From: Nectonema munidae
Taxonomy: Eukaryota; Nematomorpha; Nectonematoida; Nectonematidae
DNA: 64,000 bases
Direction: 5' to 3'
NCBI GenBank assembly: GCA_030549495.1
Contig: JAUIRK010000925.1
Span: 992,001-1,056,000, forward strand
Shown here: piece after piece, positions 28,561-41,080 of the stretch
Layout: each line of letters begins with the position of its first letter
How positions within the stretch are numbered: position 1 is the first letter of the stretch
The notes under the pieces: generated by a model
Told to the model about the DNA's origin: nothing
The model's database searches: none
The model's input: the letters and a program-made list of their open reading frames with translations, nothing else
Position numbers and translations under genes: made by a program

Positions 28561-30131
28561 TGTATAATTCGGACACGTAATACTAATATAAATCTCATCA
28601 ATTGAATTTTTAGCATTATGCTAATAACATTTTGTATGAAATGTCAAAAATGAATGAAAAGTGAAGGCAAGAAATGATGAAAATTATAGAAGAGTGTCAG
28701 AGAAAGGTGTTCATTTCTGATAATCTCCAATTTCAATCTAGAACTTTTTCATATAGTGTGTTAGTGAACATAGTTATAATTGATAATTGAATTTTTTTTC
28801 CTTGGTTCACCTTTTTCTATTTCTTTTATCATTTTTCCGTATAATTTGCCTATTTTTATCCAACTCCTGCTGATTTGTTCCATTTTTCTTTTCGTTATCT
28901 GAACAGATCTTTGGAACTTAAAAGCTAAATATTTTTCAGGTCTATAAAGCATGAATGAAAAGCAAAAATTTTTAAGAATTGGATAAAACTATGAGAAGAG
29001 TCGGAAAGTTATTAATTTTAATATTCTATAACCGGAGAAATAGAAAGAAATTCTTCATTATAAATGGTGAAAAAGCTGCTTCTCTTTTCTTGAAGAATTT
29101 CAGTCATCGATCCACGTGAATGTATACAAGCATCAGTAAGGAAATTCAATTATTCCTGTTCTAGTGGAAGAAAATAAGAGCGGATCACAATAATTATCTT
29201 TATAAATTCCTTCATTGTATTCTTGCTAAGATGGACGAAAAAATTACTGTATTGAGAATATATTAGAGATGACGGCATTGATTAACTAAATGAAGAATTT
29301 TGTTCAGATAGGGAGGGAAGATTGATAAAGAATGGTTTTAACAACCCAATGTCAGAGCACATAAAGAGGGACGATTTGATAGAACAGGGCGCAGCCCCCT
29401 AAAATAATTCTAATAACGCACCAAATCTTAGCTCACAATAATTTATTGTCATTTTCTCAATAAACGAGCTAACATTAGGGCCCTTGTCATAACAATTGCA
29501 TATTTGAAGACGTGAAGAGGAAATGATTTCAGAGCTAATTTTTTCATTACTTGTACACAAGTGAATACAATAATCAAAAATTTTTGGAAGTGGAAATCAT
29601 TTAAAAAATGTGATCCCTAAAAATTTCAAACATCCCACCACTGAATTTTGTTTGCGTGGAACAGAAGTGATAGAGGAAGTAGAGAAAGGAGATAAAAATG
29701 CGAATTGCATTCTTGAATCGAATATAAAATTAGATAATATATAATTTTATTTTTATGAATACGCTTTTTGTAAATTTTTCATATTTTATCTTGTTGATGA
29801 CCTTTATAAATCGATAAGTCGATATAGAGTGCTTTTAATCAATGTGTATACTTCTCCCATCCTAGATCAACTTTTCCTCAATATAAAACAACTTTTTCCC
29901 TAAATAATATAAAGGTTGAGAGAAATAAGGATCAAAATGGAATCAATTTTCACTCCTTTTTATTAAATTCATGATCCTGATTTGGCATGAGTGGAAATCA
30001 CATTATAAACATACAAAGAAAATTAATATTCTAAAGAAAATATTTTGTCTTCAATTCTAATCACAATAGAAAATCTTTCGAATGTTGTCTCAACATTTAT
30101 TCATCACATCATTTATGCGCTATCGTATTAA

Positions 30132-30172
30132 GATTTCGCAATTCCGCTCACGTTATTTGCAATTGCGAAATC
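30132..30172. repeat. Perfect 12-bp inverted repeat (hairpin)
   Basis: GATTTCGCAATT at 30132-30143 and its exact complement AATTGCGAAATC at 30161-30172, separated by 17 bases. No element ends or genes explain it. Confidence 0.85.
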
Positions 30173-30500
30173 TATATTTGCGAAGTTGGGACAATATCAC
30201 GTATATAATCTCGCTTTCGGCATACATGATGTACGATTACACATCTTGTCCTAGGGTTTGGTGAAAAAAGATTGGAGTCGTTGATTATGAAAATGAATAT
30301 ATAATTATGAAAGAAAGAAGGATATTTATTATCATAGAGAAGAAATTATAAATTAAACAAGAAAATAAACGTAAATTTTAGACTTCATGAATTAAATTTT
30401 ACTGAAATATATGCAATGTGAGAGCCGGTTGTGATATATCTTCGGTGTATCATGAAGAAAGCTACAAATATGTTTGCATGAAAATGTAAAAGAAATATAT

Positions 30501-30527
30501 ATTAGGAGCTTAACAAAGTTCTGGGCA
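30501..30527 (-). repeat. Dispersed repeat core (CCAAGCT family)
   Basis: The minus strand reads CCCAGAACTTTGTTAAGCTC followed by CTAATA, a diverged copy of the motif at 15444-15470. Confidence 0.4.
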
Positions 30528-32459
30528 ACATATATCAATATAGATACTTATTTTTAATTTTAAGTGGCAAATTTTGTTAACTTCTGGTTATTGAAATTTC
30601 ACAAAATTTAGTGTATATTCCTAATTTATAGCTTATTTCGTATTATAACAGGAAAAGCAATTTTTCTTTTTACAATGTAATTTATCATTTCTAGAAAACG
30701 AGAAAAAAGACCTTTGTTAACATCTTTAACAGAGTTCTATTTACCAAATTTGTGAGATAAAAATCCATTCGATATGTTGCATATTCTTTATTTTTGAGAT
30801 TTCTAATTTTCGAAGCTTCCATCTGGGAAGATGAGTTGTAATCTTCTTTTGTAAAGTAGATAAACCAGTCAGAGAATATCGGAGGCAATTTGTTGCTGTT
30901 GAATTTAATTAAAAACAATCAAAGATAAAGATTATATAAATCAGGAAACTTTAATATGTTATTATAAAATAACAAATTAGAAGCATAACAATGAAAATGT
31001 TTGTTAAAACAACCTTTAATGCATTTTATTGAGATATCAACACTTCTTAATCCTATTAAGTATATATAGGAAATGATATGAAATAAAAGGAGGCATAAAC
31101 TTAACTCATTATAATAATATGTATAACAAAGAAATGACATTAAATTGAGTAGATATCATTGATTTCTTTGATTAGAATTGACAGGAAACAACTATAGAAA
31201 TTAAAAATAGAAGAATGAAAAATCGTAATCAATAAGTTATACATGAATTTGAAGAATTTTACTATTTTAGTTTTCAATTTTATGTATTTAGGACTGTTTT
31301 TAATTCACTAAACAAGATGCTTATTAGCTTAGAAAAGAGATAATTGACATGATCATAAAAAGTTTTTAGTAATCTAGAAAAATGATATGTTCTTAGTTTA
31401 GAAACAAATTTTTGCTCATCGATTTTCTTTTTATTAACTTTGGTTGGTGTAATTTGAATCAAAAGTTATCTCCTAAAATAGTGCTACAAAATTTTGTATC
31501 AAAAGTATTTACACAAAATTGTAATTCTTTAAAAAAATCCTCCCTTTTCTGTAATTGTTTTGTGTATGATAAGATTTTTATCATTTTTAACTTCACATAG
31601 AAAACACCTCAGAAAATTAGATGTTTATTATTATATTAACTGCTTATATGAACTATTAAACTTATGATTAATAATATTTACTTTTAATCTAATTTTTTAT
31701 TAGGAACAAAATGTATTTCACTTTTACAAAGAAGCTTCATCAAATTAAGATATGCAAAAATGTAGAGAGGGCGTTAGAGCTGTTGTTGATATGAATGGCT
31801 TGAGGGCATGGTTGTTTCTTTGTGTAGTGTGAGGTATTGCTTTTGTTACTACTAATTAGGTGAGACTGGTGTGAGGGAGTATGTTAAAAGAGTAGGTAAA
31901 CTTGAGGAAGGGGTAATTTGCTGTTGATGGCGTTTTTGTGTTTGGAAGAGTGCCATGATTCTAGAAAAGGTAAATTTTCAGGGAGCGATTTTTGCAGGAT
32001 GATAAAAAAAATTCTTTTGCATACATTTCTTTTAAACCAAAACCATGGAACAGACTACCTTGAATTTCAATTTTAATCTAATATTAATTTATTAATTGAA
32101 ATGTAAATATTATGAGAAGGATTATAAAATTAGTTATAGTATAAAATTACTTTGATAGTATGTGTTGAAAAAAAATGCAAACTTTAAAAACAGTTTTTGG
32201 AAATACAAGGAAGACTTGCCGTTTCTTCCAGATGAAATTACAAAGTTAGAAGAATGCTTCAATGACAATCTCTGGAGATATGCTGTCATAATCGCCATCG
32301 CAAGGCATGTGACTAATTGTTATACCCCTACATCTACAGATTTAAGATATTCAAAAACCTCTCAAAATGGGACAAAATATTTGTCAAAGTAAAAATTATT
32401 ATAAAAACAAAGTTATTATGTTCTGCATGCGATATTAAGATTAGAATACACATCTGTAC

Positions 32460-33127
32460 TTATAAAATGGAGGTCTACAAAATGGAGCTTACTTTTTAAT
32501 TATGAAAAATGTGGCCATATGGAAATGGGAAAAACACAAAACATTGACTTCTTTTTTGGTGAGCATAAAGTTTAGTGCAAAAACAAAGAGATTTGCGAAT
32601 TATTATTGATAACAAAATGAAATTTATGGATACACTTACACATCTCATGTAATTTGTAGAGCATTTACCACAATTAACTTGATTAAAGACTGTTTTTCCA
32701 AGCTTGATAAGAAAACTGCTTCTCTTCTCTACAAAACAATATAAATACGACCAATATTGGAATAAGGCAATATAATTACTGGCCCTCACAACAAGCTTGA
32801 ATTGAGGAAACTTGAGAGAGTTCAAAGAAAGCTCACTAAAAAAGTAGCTGGTGTCCAAGTTATGCCAACTAGACTCTCATTATGGCACTTTTAGAAAAAC
32901 TTATTTCCCTAAATCTTCAATTAAAGATTGGAACAATCTACCTCAAAATATTGTGGATACACCAACATTAAATATATTTAAAAATAGATTGGACTTCCAT
33001 TGGAGTCATCTCAAGTTTTTACACTTGTGATATTACGTCTTATGAAAATTCAAATATCATTTTTAGATGCAATTTTCATAGGTTTGAACAACCTTCTTTT
33101 TGCTTAATAAAATATGTTATGTTATAC
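32460..33127 (+). mobile_element. LINE-A copy 3 (RT C-terminal part and 3' end)
   Basis: Decayed copy of the LINE at 3370-4875. Recognisable pieces in order: Asn-Tyr-Glu-Lys-Cys (copy 1: Asn-Ile-Asn-Lys-Cys), Gln-Lys-Gln-Arg-Asp-Leu-..-Ile-Ile-Ile-Asp-Asn-Lys, Leu-Leu-Tyr-Lys-Thr, Leu-Glu-Arg-Val-Gln-Arg-Lys-Leu-Thr-Lys-Lys-Val-Ala-Gly. The 3' UTR stem-loop is AGGTT, TGAAC, AACCT (33080-33094), a compensatory variant of copy 1, followed by CTTAATAAAATATG and a TTATG tail. Multiple stops and frame shifts; part of the coding region after the Val-Ala-Gly block is deleted. Confidence 0.8.
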
Positions 33128-34649
33128 CTATTATTATAATCAGTTAAGTTGATGAAAAGAAGAATTGTCTTCTATTTTATATCATTTCCAATATATATAC
33201 TTAAAAGAAAAACCTATTAAACATCTATTTTCAATATTCCCTTTTGGTAATTGATATTTAACAAGGGAGGAAGGAGAAAATTCGCTTTGTACACGCAAGA
33301 AGGAAAAAGCCATTAAAATCCACTTTATTTGTTGGCCAAGAAGAAAAGATTTGTCAAAGGACTGAGCTATATAATTTCAATATAATTATTGATACGCAGA
33401 ACTTCGATTTAAGGAAACTTCTGTATCAGGGAACAATAAAGTCGCTTGGAAGAGAACACTTTTTATTCCAAGAGACCATTTTGAATCTTAACAAAAGGGA
33501 CAACCTTAAATTCACTGATAGGATTCCAGGAATAAAAAGAGCCTTGCTATTAGCGACAACTTTTTAACGTGATAAACTCATCGTAGTCTTTTATAAATTT
33601 TAACACGAAGACATAAAATATGTCAAAGAGCATTGGGCGAGTCAATTCAGGTTTAAGACAATTTGCCTTATGGGCAATTAGGTCGCTAAATAATATGAAA
33701 ATAGAGAGCGAATTGTCTTGAAGCCGAACAGCAGAGCACATCCGAAGGGTGAAGGGGGAAAAGTGGTCAATTTTTTCAATTATATATCTCTTTTTTTATA
33801 ATATAAAAGACTTGTTTGTTTTGTGAGTAGATTTTCCATATTACTTTTCTTGTTTTAAGGTTAAGTCTTAGAATGAATATTTAAAATCTAATTTTTCATT
33901 AATTTCCACTTCATTGATATAATAATGGAAATTAGAGCTATATTTGATTGGAGGCAGTAATGTAGCGGGTAATTTGAACAAGAGCCCATAGATTTTTGAG
34001 CGGGGCAAATATCTTTTAAAACACACAAATAAGAACTCCATAATTTAAAGCTTAAAGGTTTTTCCTTATTAATTACATTAACCAGGCCCGTCGATAAAAG
34101 GGAGGGGAGAGCAATGGAGTCTTGCCCCCTGAGATTTATTTCGCTTGAAACTACTTTAAAATATATAAATTTATGCATTTTCTTATAATACATTAAAATT
34201 AGATTTGTCCCTTAGTACAAATACTTTCATTTTAATTTGATTTTTAGCGTATATAACTTAGGGGATGGAATAGCTAATTTATATAAATTTAAGATTGGTA
34301 GAACATTTCTTCCAAAAATTTGAAATCTTCAATTTCTATTTAAAAGGGCCAACTTTTAATTCACGGTTACATACCTGTCAATTCATAGACCCATGTCCTA
34401 AATTTATTTTCAACAATTTATTTTACTAACTGAATATATGTGTAGGTAGAATATGAAGATTATATAAGATGATTCTTTGTTTAAATTTAATTTCAGTACT
34501 TAGTAATCTATCCACATAACCAATTAATTTGATATGAATCAGGTTTGTTGACAATTAGTGAGATGAGAGCCTGAGAAGAATCTTTTAGCTCCTAATCAAT
34601 ATCGCATTGGATAGTGGGGAAGTCAAATAATCTACTGTCAGATAAATGA
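33128..34649. other. AT-rich stretch with a hAT-like end
   Basis: 34083-34135 reads CAGGCCCGTCGATAAAAGGG, then a GGGGAG patch and CTTGCCCCCTGAG, the style of a hAT-like non-autonomous element end; its partner is not identified. The minus ORFs at 33550-33741 and 33888-34193 are not recognised. Confidence 0.4.
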
Positions 34650-36180
34650 GGTCTGACTGTATTACAGAAGAAGGGAAGAAAGTTGGAATGAAAATAGTGG
34701 AAAAATATTCAAAAAGTTTAGAATGGAATGGGGTAAATGATGTGTCTCTTGTGTAATTAGAAAGTCATAAATTTGGATAAATATATTATGGAAAAAAAAA
34801 TCCAAGAAATTGATTATGTAAATAATGAATAATTGAAGTAATAAAAATTAAAGAAAATAACAAAATAATTTTTCAAAAGAATAAGTTTAAAAAATGGGTA
34901 GAAAAATGGTTCAAATAAGTTTGTGTTAAAATGGAGGGATCTTAATAAGTGAAAATAATATTTGAAAGTTTGTGATATGATAGATCGAAAGATAATAAAT
35001 GAGAGGGTCTTATCAGAATCTGGAATTGTTTTTGGTTCATGTTTAAAATGTTGTATTAGGAGGAGTTTGGTTCCCAAATCTAATTAATATGAAAAATTTT
35101 AAAAATTATTATATTTTGTTTTTGAAAATTTAAATTAAGAAAAAATGGGTGAATTGGAATTATTTGTAGTCTACCGGATTTAGTTGCCTCAAGTTTGCAT
35201 TTTTCGTGGAATATATCTATAATATAAATTAAAGAAATTAAAAATTATATCATATTGATAAATCATTATAAAGTATTAGAAACATCTTCACGATATGAAA
35301 TGATTAAAAAGAAATAGTTTTTAGAAATGTATTTAATTAAAATATGAGAAAAAATATATTAGAATTCTGAATTCATTCTTGTCTAGTCGAAATTTTAATA
35401 AAATTGTCTTTGTATATTGTATATATTTATCAGGTCGATAAGTTTATGATCTAAAGTTCAATAGTTTTGTTGAATTTAATTTGGTCATTTTTACATATTG
35501 TAGTTTATAAAAATAATATTATATTATTTTATCAGAATAAAAGTAGAGATAAAAATTTAGAAATAAATGAAAAATTATATCAAAAATTTTGAAGAAAATA
35601 TGGAATGAAAAGTATTTAAGTATTTGTTAAAAAATTTCAAAAGTATGTATGAGAATAGAAAAAATATTGTCAGAATGAGTCAAAATGAAGATATTGAAAG
35701 AATCTTTGGATTTAGATGAAAGAAAATTGTGAGAAAAGAGGATAATTATTAAATGGAACGAAGATAGTATGGTAAAGTGAAATGAATAAGTGAGATGAAA
35801 TTGAGAAATGATAAAGACAATAGAAACAAATGTAAGTTACATTGGATATTCATATATTTCTGCAAAGAACGTGGGAAAAGGAGATAATAAAGTGTAAGAT
35901 TGATTAGATTTAAATTGATTTAAATAAATAGTGTAAGAATATAGATGGGGAAAAAATATATAAGTAGAGGAAAAGATCATGTAAGAAGAAAATATAAAAA
36001 GAAAAGATGTGGATAATTGTGAGATATTGGTATATAGTTATATTAAGTGGTTGTGAAAAGATTCGGTTGATAGAATATTAAACATAAAATTTTATCTATA
36101 TATTATGTTTAAGTGAAGTTATATTATTGTGTTCATAGGGGGAAGTGTAGATTTTAAACAAAAATAAAAATATAATGTGT
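34650..36180. other. Strongly C-depleted, G-skewed tract
   Basis: On the plus strand cytosine nearly disappears while G stays common. The 60-base line from 36001 has no C and about 17 G, and the lines from 35761 and 35941 have one C each. No coding content, tandem period or element ends are seen. A smaller tract of similar style is at about 31745-31975. Mitochondrial insertion was considered, but no mitochondrial protein or rRNA is recognisable. Confidence 0.7.
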
Positions 36181-36493
36181 AAATTTAAATATACAATAGG
36201 TCTACTAATACAACCCTTTCCATATGTTCTTTAGTAGACAAAGATATTTTTAACATTCGAACACTAAATACAGAACCGGTCCAACCAAAAATTCTGTAAA
36301 CTAAAGATTTACAAAAGAGATAATTTTTAGATCCATTGTATAAAACCTTCCCTTGGTTAGAGTTTAGCATATCTTGCGATAGAAACGACAACCGTGACAA
36401 CCGGTTTCAATAACTGCTAAATGGCAATAAAGAGCAATAAAGGCTGCTATGAGTAGTGATCTATCATATATGAATGGTTCTGTTCTCTTGTTG

Positions 36494-38985
36494 AGGTAGA
36501 ACTGTGGTTCACAAACTTTAAAAATTTTCGGCGTAACGGTCTCTTTATAAATTTTTAATAGCTCGAGGTCTCAAAAAATAAATTAACATATAAACTACTG
36601 TACTAAAAAATGACACAGTTGTTTATTCAAAATTTGTCTGAATACTCCAATTAATGTAAAATGGATGCATCTGCTTTGTCTAAACCAGTTTGTCTACGTT
36701 TGACTCCATTTTGGCCAATGCAACTCTGACATCATTACTCACTCTAAATCTGTCTCGGGTGACGAGTAGCATGGAAAACGCTTTCTCACACTCATATGTA
36801 GTGGAAAATCGAATCTGAACTTTTAGAGCCATCTTTGCTACATTAGCATAAGACTGGCCATTACAATCGGAAAATTATTATGAGACATTTCACAAAAAGA
36901 TGAGTTCCACCTCCTCAATCTTTAATCAAGTCAATAAAGTGTTCTTGAATTAAGAAGTCCTCTGAGGTCAGATTACTAATCGAGATTATAAACGGGTTTT
37001 TAATAAATTGATTATATTTTTCAAAATTTTGTAAGTTAGGAAAATAAAGAGAAATTTCTTGGCTAAGATATGTTAAACGGTGTTAGCCTCCAGAAGATTT
37101 TCGAAAATCAAGCAAAATTTTATTGTCTAAAAATGCCCTATTTCCAGCCTCATTAGAAAAACCATCAATTTTTTATGTCAATGGAGTACTGTGATCTCTT
37201 TTCCTTGAATCGCAAGCTCAAGAGAATTCATAAATTCAAATATGTTTACCAAAAATAATAGGAATATACGAAAACAGACACTAGATAATTCGGCATGCAT
37301 CTCTGATTTACTTTGCAGAAATTTCTGGATTTCTTTCCATAGTATCTAACTTAAGTTTATTGGCGAAAGTAGGCCGAGCCTATAAAATATCAAGAGAAGA
37401 ATGTACGAGAATCAAACATACTCAAACATTCTATCCTTCCAGGAAATATCTAATCTATTCTTGAAAGTATTTAAAGTAGGAGCATTCACAATGTAACCTG
37501 GAAGTGAGTTGCAATCATTGATCATTCTTTAAGAGAAAAACCTTCTTAAATAAGACTTTTTACAATAAGATTTCTGAAATTTATAGGAGTGAAATCTTTG
37601 GGCCCTCTTTGAATAACCAGGTAATATTTTCGGGCTAACATGCATGCTTTCATGAAGGATGTTGAAAACAGAAATCATGTCTCGCCTTTTGAATCGATAA
37701 AGTAAGTAAGGCAGGTTCACTTTCTTGAGCCTTTCTTCATAACTTAAATCTTTTAATCCAGAAATCTTCTTAGTAATGGTTCTCTGAATTCTTTCAATAT
37801 TAGCAGCATTATAAGAATGATATGGAAAAGAAATAATATTGCCATACTTTAAAATGCGTCTGACCAAGGCTTTATAAAGAATTGGAGCAGTGGCAGTATG
37901 AAACGAAGAAACCCATTTCAACACTTGCTGAAAAGTAGCGAAGGCTTTGGAAACACTTTTCGAAATATTGTCCGAGAAGAGAAGTTCATGGTGATGATAA
38001 CGCCCAAGTCATTTTGTGAATCAACGTTTTGCAAGATGTGAGAGGCAAAGAAATATTTTCGATCATTCTGACATCCTATCAACAAGTGTGTAGATTTAGC
38101 AAAGTTACGCTTCATGCTCAAGCAATATGTAGATCATGCTAGAGCACGATCAGTGCACACTCCAAGTGGATGTTCTGGCTTAGTATCATGGTCCATCTTA
38201 ACAAATATATCTCTTGCAGTGGTTCTACTGCTAAGAGTTTTGTAAATCAAAAAATTCTCTATCAAGTGTTTGTCATATACCTATTGTACGTAAACGCAAG
38301 GCTGAGTTAAGTTTGCAGCATCCATCCTTTCATCAATCTGAATTGCAAAAAAGTTGAAAATCGAATTCCGAATCAATAAAACAACCTCTGATATGTCATC
38401 AGACATCTCTCCTATGAGCCTTCTAAGGGTATCTTTTGACAAGAAGATATGCTTCAACTTTACAATTTCAGAACTTCCTACCACATTCAATATATCTTTG
38501 CAGCAAGGTAATTTCAACTGTTCTCCTATGTTGTGGGACTTTTTGACAACACATATTTTTTGAAACTTTTGAAACCATACTTAATATTTTGCAAAAACCT
38601 TCCTATGTTATTTATCAAACATGAATTTGTGCAATAATTCAACCAATAGTTTAGTTTACAGAACTCGAATGCTTTAGTGCCATCGTAAGCTTCACTTGAC
38701 GGGCTTTATAAAAGTGGATGCTAACACTTCAAAACACAAAAGACACTTATATTCCTCTTCCCCATCAGACGTTAATGCATTAAACCCAAATGTCAAATTA
38801 TGAGTCGTCATATTTCATTTTTTAAGCCATTAAGAAAAATGCACATTTACGTCTATAAAATTAAGTCTGAAAATCAATAAAAGAATAAAAAATAGTACTC
38901 AATTCAAAGGCTATACTTTTAAATACGACTTATTGCTAAAATCTTAAATGACCCAATTCTCGGTTTGAAAACCGCTGAGTTAGAA
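36494..38985 (-). mobile_element. hAT transposon (ZBED5/SCAND3-like), split by a LINE
   Basis: The element spans 36502-38977. The ends are CTGTGGTTCACAAACTTT (36502) and, on the other strand, CAGCGGTTTTCAAACCGAG (38977 inward), like the hAT consensus CAGTGGTTCTCAAAC. The 8-base flanks AGGTAGAA (36494-36501) and AGTTAGAA (38978-38985) match at 7 of 8 positions: a target-site duplication. Minus-strand coding pieces in order: Met at 38811 with a BED-like Cys-x2-Cys, Leu-Pro-Cys-Cys-Lys-Asp-Ile and Met-Ser-Asp-Asp-Ile (38281-38517), Gly-Val-Cys-Thr-Asp near 38165, Leu-Glu-Leu-Ala-Ile-Gln-Gly-Lys near 37210, and the dimerisation motif Tyr-Glu-Cys-Glu-Lys-Ala-Phe-Ser-Met near 36790. Many stops and frame shifts; coding between the Cys-Thr-Asp and Gln-Gly-Lys blocks is largely missing around the LINE insertion. 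Confidence 0.85.
37340..38135 (-). mobile_element. LINE-A copy 4, inserted in the hAT element
   Basis: A 5'-truncated copy of the LINE at 3370-4875, in the same orientation as the hAT coding sequence. The frame 38121-37918 gives Gln-Asn-Asp-Leu-Gly-Val-Ile (copy 1: His-Asn-Asp-Leu-Gly-Leu-Ile). The frame 37924-37529 gives Leu-Tyr-Lys-Ala-Leu-Val-Arg-Arg-Ile-Leu-Lys-Tyr, Lys-Lys-Ile-Ser-Gly-Leu and Tyr-Glu-Glu-Arg-Leu-Lys-Lys-Val-Asn-Leu-Pro. One frame shift separates them, and a stop precedes the Asn-Ser-Leu-Pro counterpart of copy 1's Trp-Asn-Gly-Leu-Pro. The stem-loop is AGGC-TCG-GCCT on the minus strand (37381-37371), then CCAATAAACTTAAG. The 5' junction is within about 38125-38150. Confidence 0.85.
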
Positions 38986-40499
38986 GGTAGTGTTGCAATC
39001 AGAATTACAAACAAGGTCATTTTACTCGATAAAATCAATGCAGTTATGGTGGGATCGGGAGCTTACAGTGCAAGTATAATGTCATAATGGTGGTGTATTG
39101 TTCATTCGATAAAAATTCTTTTATAATAAATTTTGAAATTATAAAAAAAATCCAATTCTTTGATGACATTTAAGAAAAAAAAATAAAAATTAATAGGTTT
39201 AAAAAAAGATATTTATTCAAAAAATTAGTTTCAAAATTTCAAAATTTTTTCTACTTAAAAGACTTCGTTCTAAATATGAGCGTAAACGGGCTGCAAAATC
39301 ATAAACAGGGGATCACGGCCTTCCGTCCACTGAATATGGAACTAATTATAATTTTAATGTGATGAAAAGTTTTTTACATGACTACAAAGAATATTTGGGT
39401 TCGGGAGGGGGTAGGGAACTGAATATATGCGGATCAAGGCCTACATAGCCCTTCACTTCTGTTATTTGCTCAGTGGAATCGAATGAGATACCACTGAACT
39501 TTCAAAGTATAAATGTTAAAATAAATGATTTAATTATAGTTTTATAAACGGATGCATTTTAGATCTTATTCTTTTTTCACGCTTCCATCATTAAAAGAAT
39601 AAAAATCCATGTCTCTCTAAAATATTTAATGAGAAATAATCTGAGCTCATTTCAAACATATACGCTAAAATTTAACATTTGCAAGAGAGTGAGTAATCAT
39701 ACATCGTGAGTAATAAAATTCTTTTTTTAGACTAAAGTCCCACACACACGATCGACAGGCGAAGAATAGAGAAGAAGATAAACCTTGACAATTTTCTCCT
39801 TCAATTGCCGTGTTGCAGAACTGTTTATTTGAAATTGGAGTATGTTTAGACAACGAGTAGAGGAATAAGAATTTTATGAAGATGTGGATGAAGCAAGAAT
39901 ACAGGAAAATGATAATGACGCTGCACGGCAATTAAAGTATATGTAGACAATACGCATCCACGTGTATGTATTATGTGTTACAAGGTTAAGCTATTAATTA
40001 AATTTATAGCTATTTCTTCAACAACTATAACTTATTGATTACAATCATGAACAACTTTAACTTTATAAACTGTATATGTATAGTAGATAGTGTGTATATC
40101 AGTATTTAGATAGAAAGCTCTTAAATTTAATTATTCTAACATTCAATGTTATCTTGTATATGTCTATGATGTATATAAATATATATCTTGTATATAAATA
40201 CTTCCACCTAATATGTACGACATCTCTTAAACATTTTTTGCCTCACAACTGAATCGATGAACAAAGGAATCAATTATTAATGAAGAAGACGGGGATCATA
40301 AATTTTAAATTATTGATTTTGGAATTTAAATTGTTTTATGCCTAAATTTTCCATTCACTGCAATCACGTTAATCAGGAACGATTTTAATTCCTTTAGAAA
40401 CATTTTAAGTAAAACTTTTAAAACAAAACCATTTGATTTTCAGTTGAAAAATATATTCGGCTATGAATCTTAAAAGATGATATAAATAAAACCCATATT
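38986..40499. other. AT-rich stretch, no gene seen
   Basis: The minus ORF 39665-39931 has no recognised content. The sequence near 39290-39440 is somewhat GC-richer, but I cannot assign it. Confidence 0.45.
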
Positions 40500-41080
40500 A
40501 CAACAATGAAAAAGAAATACATCATATAGGATATTGATAAGATAAACATGAAGTAAAAAAAATCACATTCGCTCGAATAAGATAGAGATAGTATGCAGTG
40601 CGCATGATTAGAATGAGTGTCAAATAACTATTGGTTGGTTCAAAGCAATTAATAGAATGACAAGTTGAACTATATTTATCCAAGAAAAGTCTTTTTATTA
40701 TATTTTTACAAGTGTTTATAATACCTTGAGAGTTAAACATAAAAAAGTTAAAGTTATGAGGAGAAATTTTATATTTTAAAGATTGTTTAGATAATTTTTT
40801 AAAATACGATGGAAGCGATAGATGGGATTTATTTCGTAGATTATATTCATGGTTCATGTAATAAAATGCAATAAACTCATTAAATGTGTAAAGCTTATGA
40901 TTAGAGTTAAATTATATTTGCAAAAAGAATAAGAGGTTTATGTTTAGGGTTAAATAATGTTATTTTTATAATATATCTGCAAAAAGAATGAAAGATTTTT
41001 CAGACGTATTGTTAGGGTAAAATAATGTCATTTTTTAAATTATTTAGAAAAACTGACATTTTTAATTTCGTTGGCTTCGG
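40500..41080 (-). mobile_element. LINE ORF2 C-terminal remnant (second LINE family)
   Basis: The minus frame 40857-40522 reads His-Glu-Tyr-Asn-Leu-Arg-Asn-Lys (counterpart of the His-Asn-Tyr-Asn-Thr-Arg motif near the end of many LINE ORF2 proteins), then Gln-Ser-Leu-Lys-Tyr-Lys and Asn-Ile-Ile-Lys-Arg-Leu-Phe-Leu, matching the terminal Lys-Leu-Leu block. Upstream, Tyr-Thr-Phe-Asn-Glu-Phe-Ile-Ala-Phe-Tyr-Tyr is consistent. The region 40910-41040 contains two near-copies of a GCAAAAAGAAT...TTAGGGT(T/A)AAATAATGT segment. No RT core is present. It is distinct from LINE-A. Confidence 0.55.

Larger units (their letters stand above)
28561..32459. other. Gene-poor AT-rich stretch
   Basis: No gene is supported. 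It contains the 12-bp inverted repeat at 30132-30172, a repeat core at 30501-30527, a G-rich C-poor patch at about 31745-31975, and an unrecognised 76-codon frame at 32162-32392 that abuts LINE-A copy 3 and may be partly LINE-derived. Confidence 0.45.

Noticed and set aside
34650-36180. Nuclear copy of mitochondrial DNA as the cause of the strand skew
   Set aside because: No mitochondrial protein, tRNA or rRNA similarity could be recognised in any frame.
36185-36400. 71-codon minus ORF beside the hAT target duplication
   Set aside because: No motif, splice site or element relation supports it as a gene.
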